DNA from: Mycobacterium sp. GA-2829
GTDB taxonomy: Bacteria > Actinomycetota > Actinomycetes > Mycobacteriales > Mycobacteriaceae
Assembly: GCF_001499965.1 (NCBI RefSeq)
Contig: NZ_LQIT01000029.1
Span: 1-64,000, forward strand
Direction of reading: 5' to 3'
Length of the DNA stretch: 64,000 bases
Part shown: piece by piece, positions 60,633 to 64,000 of the stretch
Layout: each line of letters opens with the position of its first letter
Position numbering within the stretch: position 1 is the stretch's first letter
Program-made: the position numbers and the translations under genes
The notes under the pieces: model-generated
The model's database searches: none
What the model was told of the DNA's origin: nothing
What the model saw: the letters and a program-made list of their open reading frames with translations, nothing else

Positions 60633-61193
60633 TCAGGGGCGAGGGGCGCACGCTGCCATCGCCTCGTCGACGTCGGTCACGACGATCAACCGCTCCAGCG
60701 CACCGCGGGCGACGTAACCGCTGTCGACCAAACCATGCAACCAGGCCAGCAGACCGTCGTAATGACCGATCGGATCGAGCATCACCACCGGCTTGCTATG
60801 CATACCCAAATACGCCGCAGTCCAGGCTTCGAAAAATTCCTCGAGTGTGCCGATACCTCCCGGTAACGACAGAAACGCGTCGGCGCGGTCCTCCATGACC
60901 TGTTTGCGTTCCCTCATCGTGTCGGTGACGACGAGCTCGTCGGCGTCGACATCGGCCACCTCGCGGTGCACCAGCGCCTTCGGGATCACCCCGACGGTGC
61001 GGCCACCGCGCGACCTCGCCGCATGGGCGACGGCGCCCATCGCCGAGACGTTGCCGCCGCCGGACACCAGCGTCCAGCCGTGGTCGGCGATGGCTGAACC
61101 CACGCGGGTGGCCAGCTCGAGGAGTCTGGGGTCGGTCGGGCTGGAGGCGCAGTACACGCAGACTGCCCACGGGCGGTCGGGTCGATCGGGCAC
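60633..61193 (-). CDS. LOG-family phosphoribohydrolase (Rv1205-like)
   Basis: A 186-residue lysine-decarboxylase-like fold protein of the LOG family. The hallmark motifs PGGIGTLEE (111-119) and the preceding MRERKxxM (93-100) are intact. LOG enzymes release cytokinin bases from their nucleotide 5'-monophosphates. In M. tuberculosis Rv1205 is a proteasome substrate whose accumulation generates aldehydes and sensitises cells to nitric oxide. GTG 61193 has a leaderless -10 (61200-61205) that overlaps the divergent gene's promoter. Upstream of fadD6 by 46 bp on the same strand. Confidence 0.92.
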   Translation of the reverse strand: MPDRPDRPWAVCVYCASSPTDPRLLELATRVGSAIADHGWTLVSGGGNVSAMGAVAHAARSRGGRTVGVIPKALVHREVADVDADELVVTDTMRERKQVMEDRADAFLSLPGGIGTLEEFFEAWTAAYLGMHSKPVVMLDPIGHYDGLLAWLHGLVDSGYVARGALERLIVVTDVDEAMAACAPRP

Positions 61194-61199
61194 ACCGAC

Positions 61200-61219
61200 A
61201 ACCTAGACGGTCCTACAAT
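61200..61219. promoter_or_regulatory. Back-to-back leaderless promoters, LOG and STAND ATPase
   Basis: Minus-strand TAGGTT (61205-61200) precedes GTG 61193 by six bases, and plus-strand TACAAT (61214-61219) precedes ATG 61226 by six bases. The two -10 boxes are 8 bp apart, so each polymerase would cover the other's start. Confidence 0.55.
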
Positions 61220-61225
61220 CCGGCG

Positions 61226-63298
61226 ATGCCTGTGGACTGGGTGGTTGCGCCGCACGAACCCGCCCTGGAATCCGTCGAGGATGGCGTTCGCCTGCGGTCG
61301 GGTGTCGTGGTGATCGGACCGGCCGGGGTGGGCAAGACGGCGCTGCTGCGTGCGGCGGCCGAGCGGCTGGGTCCTGCCGCGTGGGTGACGGCGACCGCGG
61401 GCAACGCCGATCTGCCGTTCGGCGCCTTCCGCCACCTGATCGACATCCCGGCCGAGGGGAAGACCGCGGCGGTCGTGCGGGCCGCGCGCGAGGCACTGGG
61501 CGGCCGGGTCGTGATCGTCGACGACGCGCATCTGCTGGATCCCCTGTCCGCGACGCTGCTGTATCAGCTCGCGCTGACCGGCACCGCGAGCCTGGTGGTG
61601 TCGGTGGCCGCCGGTTCGCCGACCCCGGGACAGGTCGAGGCGCTGTGGGCGGACGACCTGCTGGGCCGCGTCGAGCTGCAGCCGCCGGGACACGACGACA
61701 CCCGGGTGGCCGCGCAGGTGTCGATGTTCGTCGCCGACCTCCCCACACCGGCCCGGCGCGCGCTCGAGTACCTGGCGGTGTGCGATCCGCTGCCGGTCGC
61801 GGTCCTGTCGGCGCTGGCCGGTGCCGACGCCGTCGCGGCGGCCACCGACGCAGGTGCGGTCGATGTCGACGGACCGCTCGCCCGCCCCGGGCATCCGCTG
61901 TTCGCCGACGCCGCACGGGATCTGCTCGGCGGGCCGGAACTGCGGCGGGTGCGCACCGAGGTGGTCGCACGGCTGGCGGCCGCCAGGCCCACCGGGGTGC
62001 TCGACCGGTTGCAGGTTGCGGCGATGGCTTTGGACAGTGACCACGAATTGCCCGCGACGGAGCTGACGGCCGCCGCGGAGGAGGCGCTGCGGTTGGGCGG
62101 TCTGGAGTTGAGCGAGCGGTTGGCGCGGGCGGCGCTGGAGCGTTCGGGCGACCTGCGGACCCGGCTGGCCTTGGGCTACGCGCTCGGCTGGCAGGGCCGG
62201 GGGCGGGAGGCCGACGAGGTTCTGGCCGGCGTCGACGAGTCCGCGCTCAGCGAGACCGAGTTGATGGCGTGGGCGCTGCCGTGTGCGGCGAACCGGTTCT
62301 GGATGCTCTCGGAACCCGAACGCGCGACGGCGTTCCTGCGCACGGTGCGCGGCCGGGTGGTCAGCCCGGCGGCCAGGACGACGATCGATGCGCTGTCCTC
62401 GACGTTCGCGATGAACGCGGGGTCACCGGCCCGGGCGATGGAGATCGCCGACGAGGTGTTGGCCGCCCCGCACGCCGACGACACCGCCGTCGGCTGGGCG
62501 GCCGCCGCCGCGGCACTCAGCTGTGCGCGGATGGGCCGCTTCCTCGAGGTCGACGCACTGGCGGAGCGGGCGGCCGCCGCACACCATCCCGGGCTGCTGA
62601 GGTTCACCAGCGGTTTCGGCCAGACCACGGCGTTGCTGATGTCCGGGAATCTGGACCGGGCGCACGAGCTGGCCCGCAGGATCACCGAGTTCGCCGAACG
62701 CCAGCAGCCCGGCCGGGCGATCGGCGAGGTGCTGATCGCCGACGTCCTCATCGCCCGCGGCGATCTGGCCGGTGCGGTCACGTTGTTGCGGGACGCGGCC
62801 GCGACGCTGGCGCCGACGGGATACTCGTGGGGGCCGTTGGCGTGGATGCTGCTCGCGCAGGCCCTCGGCGAGCAGGGGTTGGCCGTGGAGGCCGGAAAGG
62901 CGTTGGCGCGCGCGGAGTCTCGGCACGGGCTCAAATCGATGCTGTTCGCACCGGAACTCGCGCTCGGTCGGGCGTGGACGATGTCGGCGCGGCGCGACAC
63001 CCACGGGGCGGTGGCCGCGGCGCGCGATGCGGCGCGTACGGCCGAGCGGGGTGGCCAGCTGGCGGTGGCGTTGCGCGCGTTGCACACCGCGGTCCGGTTG
63101 GGCGACGCCAGGGCGGCCGACCACATGGTGCGTCTCGGCGTCGACTGCGAGTTCGGGCGGATCGCGCTGCTGCACGCCAAGGCGTACACGGGTTCGGATG
63201 CGGTGGGTCTGGCGGAGGCGGCAGCGGCGTTCGCGGGATTGGGGTGCCACGGTGCGGCCGCCGACGCGATGCGGCAGGCCGACGCTGCTCGTGGATGA
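61226..63298 (+). CDS. AAA/STAND ATPase related to LAL regulators, without HTH
   Basis: A 690-residue protein. Residues 1-130 are an AAA/STAND P-loop module with Walker A GPAGVGKT (31-38) and Walker B VVIVDDAH (about 93-100). The remainder (about 260-690) is an alanine-rich helical repeat array resembling TPR-like sensor domains of LuxR-type LAL regulators. The expected C-terminal LuxR helix-turn-helix is missing: the protein ends in AAAFAGLGCHGAAADAMRQADAARG and a stop, and nothing resembling an HTH follows in any frame before the next gene. In place it corresponds to Rv1204c. Possibly a signalling scaffold. Leaderless start. Confidence 0.75.
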   Translation: MPVDWVVAPHEPALESVEDGVRLRSGVVVIGPAGVGKTALLRAAAERLGPAAWVTATAGNADLPFGAFRHLIDIPAEGKTAAVVRAAREALGGRVVIVDDAHLLDPLSATLLYQLALTGTASLVVSVAAGSPTPGQVEALWADDLLGRVELQPPGHDDTRVAAQVSMFVADLPTPARRALEYLAVCDPLPVAVLSALAGADAVAAATDAGAVDVDGPLARPGHPLFADAARDLLGGPELRRVRTEVVARLAAARPTGVLDRLQVAAMALDSDHELPATELTAAAEEALRLGGLELSERLARAALERSGDLRTRLALGYALGWQGRGREADEVLAGVDESALSETELMAWALPCAANRFWMLSEPERATAFLRTVRGRVVSPAARTTIDALSSTFAMNAGSPARAMEIADEVLAAPHADDTAVGWAAAAAALSCARMGRFLEVDALAERAAAAHHPGLLRFTSGFGQTTALLMSGNLDRAHELARRITEFAERQQPGRAIGEVLIADVLIARGDLAGAVTLLRDAAATLAPTGYSWGPLAWMLLAQALGEQGLAVEAGKALARAESRHGLKSMLFAPELALGRAWTMSARRDTHGAVAAARDAARTAERGGQLAVALRALHTAVRLGDARAADHMVRLGVDCEFGRIALLHAKAYTGSDAVGLAEAAAAFAGLGCHGAAADAMRQADAARG

Positions 63299-63329
63299 AT
63301 TGCTGCGCGACCCGTCCCGACACCGCACT

Positions 63330-63335
63330 TAAACT
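63330..63335 (+). promoter_or_regulatory. -10 hexamer of the EspC-like gene (leaderless)
   Basis: TAAACT, six bases, ATG 63342. Own promoter, so the gene need not depend on the ATPase transcript. Confidence 0.55.
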
Positions 63336-63341
63336 GACGCC

Positions 63342-63995
63342 ATGACCGGTGGACCGTTGTCCGTGCGAACCGATGGGCTGCGCCAGTTCTCCCAGACCCA
63401 TACCGAGATCGCGTCGAGCATCGCCGGCCTCCTCGGCGGCGGGGCGAACATCTCCGGCGTCGAGGCCACCCACGGTCAGATCGCGTTCTCGGTGCAAAAC
63501 GCGCTGAGCAATCTGCTCGGATCGCGTCAGGGTGCGCTGCAGACCACCGCCCGAAGCGGCGACAAGATCGCGGAGCTGCTGCGCAAGGCCGCGGCCGCCT
63601 ACGACAAGGGTGACGAACAGTCGGCGGCCAAGCTGCGGGCCGCGATCGAGGCGGCGGGCGGTCCCGCCGCGGGGGCAGGCGCGTCCCCGGCCTCGGCCGC
63701 CTCGGGTGCCTCCGGTGCGGCCGGCGCACTCGGACCTCTCATGGGGCAACTCGGTCAACTCGGCCAGTTGGGCCAACAGGGCAGCGGTGCCGTGCAGGGA
63801 CTCGCCCAGGGTCTGCAGCAGGTGCCGCAGCAGGTCATGCAGGGCGTGCAGCAGATCGTCCAGGCAGCGACGGCCGCCAAGGCAGAGCCCGCCGGCGAAC
63901 CCGGCGCCGAGTCGGGGGCGGATTCCGAGCGGGCTCCGGTGGAGGAGCTTCCCGTCGCGGAGCGGGCGATCCCCGCCCCCACCCGGCAGGTCTGA
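63342..63995 (+). CDS. EspC-like candidate type VII secretion substrate
   Basis: A 217-residue protein. Residues about 1-100 form a helical hairpin resembling the EspC / ESX-1 secretion-associated family (VRTDGLRQFSQTHTEIASSIAGLL, then HGQIAFSVQNALSNLLGSRQ and TTARSGDKIAELLRKAAAAYDKGDEQ). The segment YDKGD fits the general T7SS export motif YxxxD/E placed just after the second helix. The C-terminal half is low complexity: Ala/Gly/Ser, then repeated GQLGQLGQLGQQG and QQVPQQVMQGVQQIVQAATAA, ending in acidic Pro-rich sequence. No signal peptide. Export by an ESX system is inference. Neighbour unrelated in sequence. Confidence 0.72.
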   Translation: MTGGPLSVRTDGLRQFSQTHTEIASSIAGLLGGGANISGVEATHGQIAFSVQNALSNLLGSRQGALQTTARSGDKIAELLRKAAAAYDKGDEQSAAKLRAAIEAAGGPAAGAGASPASAASGASGAAGALGPLMGQLGQLGQLGQQGSGAVQGLAQGLQQVPQQVMQGVQQIVQAATAAKAEPAGEPGAESGADSERAPVEELPVAERAIPAPTRQV

Positions 63996-64000
63996 CGCTC

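Overview
The window is a high-GC stretch of core actinobacterial chromosome. Mycobacterial hallmark genes (udgB, tap, kgd, lpqY-sugABC, sigE-rseA-htrA-tatB, glgC, glgA, gpgS, folP2) place it in a mycobacterium, most likely a fast-growing environmental Mycolicibacterium-like species. From recalled M. tuberculosis gene order (no search was run), about 4.3-63 kb follows Rv1259 to Rv1204 nearly gene for gene. Genes here that I do not recall from the M. tuberculosis stretch are an arylsulfatase, an HxlR-type regulator, a siderophore-interacting protein, a Bcr/CflA exporter, a DUF732 secreted protein, a malic enzyme at the mdh position, a SUFU-domain gene, a CitE-like lyase and a zinc alcohol dehydrogenase. 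The relBE, PE/PE_PGRS and vapBC genes of M. tuberculosis are not seen. No rRNA, tRNA, CRISPR array, insertion sequence or prophage was seen, and no gap without a gene exceeds 300 bases.

Layout. 0-12 kb: tail of an unidentified gene, HIT protein, FAD monooxygenase, F420-type nitroreductase, luciferase-like oxidoreductase, uracil-DNA glycosylase UdgB, Tap efflux pump, HxlR regulator, arylsulfatase, FAD-linked oxidase, CYP130 and its TetR partner. 12-24 kb: siderophore-interacting protein behind an IdeR-type iron box, acyltransferase, DEAD-box helicase, LprE-like lipoprotein, large nuclease-helicase, two MFS exporters, a conserved unknown. 24-32 kb: 2-oxoglutarate decarboxylase Kgd with a structured leader, DUF732 protein, SDR, LpqZ-like lipoprotein, malic enzyme, CorA. 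32-38 kb: the trehalose-recycling importer lpqY-sugA-sugB-sugC running into a SUFU-domain gene, then a general-stress-type membrane protein and a DUF4190 protein. 38-48 kb: CitE-like lyase, a soluble MgtE-like protein coupled to a DUF1003 membrane protein, lytic transglycosylase, Mrp, then the envelope-stress block sigE, rseA, htrA, tatB. 48-52 kb: TetR regulator, ABC drug exporter and ICMT-like membrane methyltransferase in one coupled operon. 52-61 kb: glgC/glgA divergon, DUF3117, tagA, DivIVA-like protein, gpgS, folP2, alcohol dehydrogenase, fadD6, LOG. 61-64 kb: an AAA/STAND ATPase resembling LAL regulators but lacking the DNA-binding domain, and an EspC-like candidate type VII substrate.

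Themes. Many starts lie 6-7 bases after a TANNNT -10 hexamer, the signature of leaderless mRNAs; this settles several start codons. Same-strand neighbours are often coupled by ATGA/GTGA overlaps, and several convergent pairs share CTAG as stop codons. Trehalose and glucose metabolism (LpqY-SugABC, GlgC/GlgA, GpgS) and cell-envelope stress (SigE regulon core, TatB) are concentrated here.

No clear new defence or mobile system is present. The best candidates for something undescribed are non-coding: three long-armed stem-loops with 35-base loops sharing the 13-base core GCGAAAGTTCGAG (two as a perfect 70-bp duplication), the hairpin and micro-ORF in the kgd leader, and the TetR start codon buried in a tandem operator.
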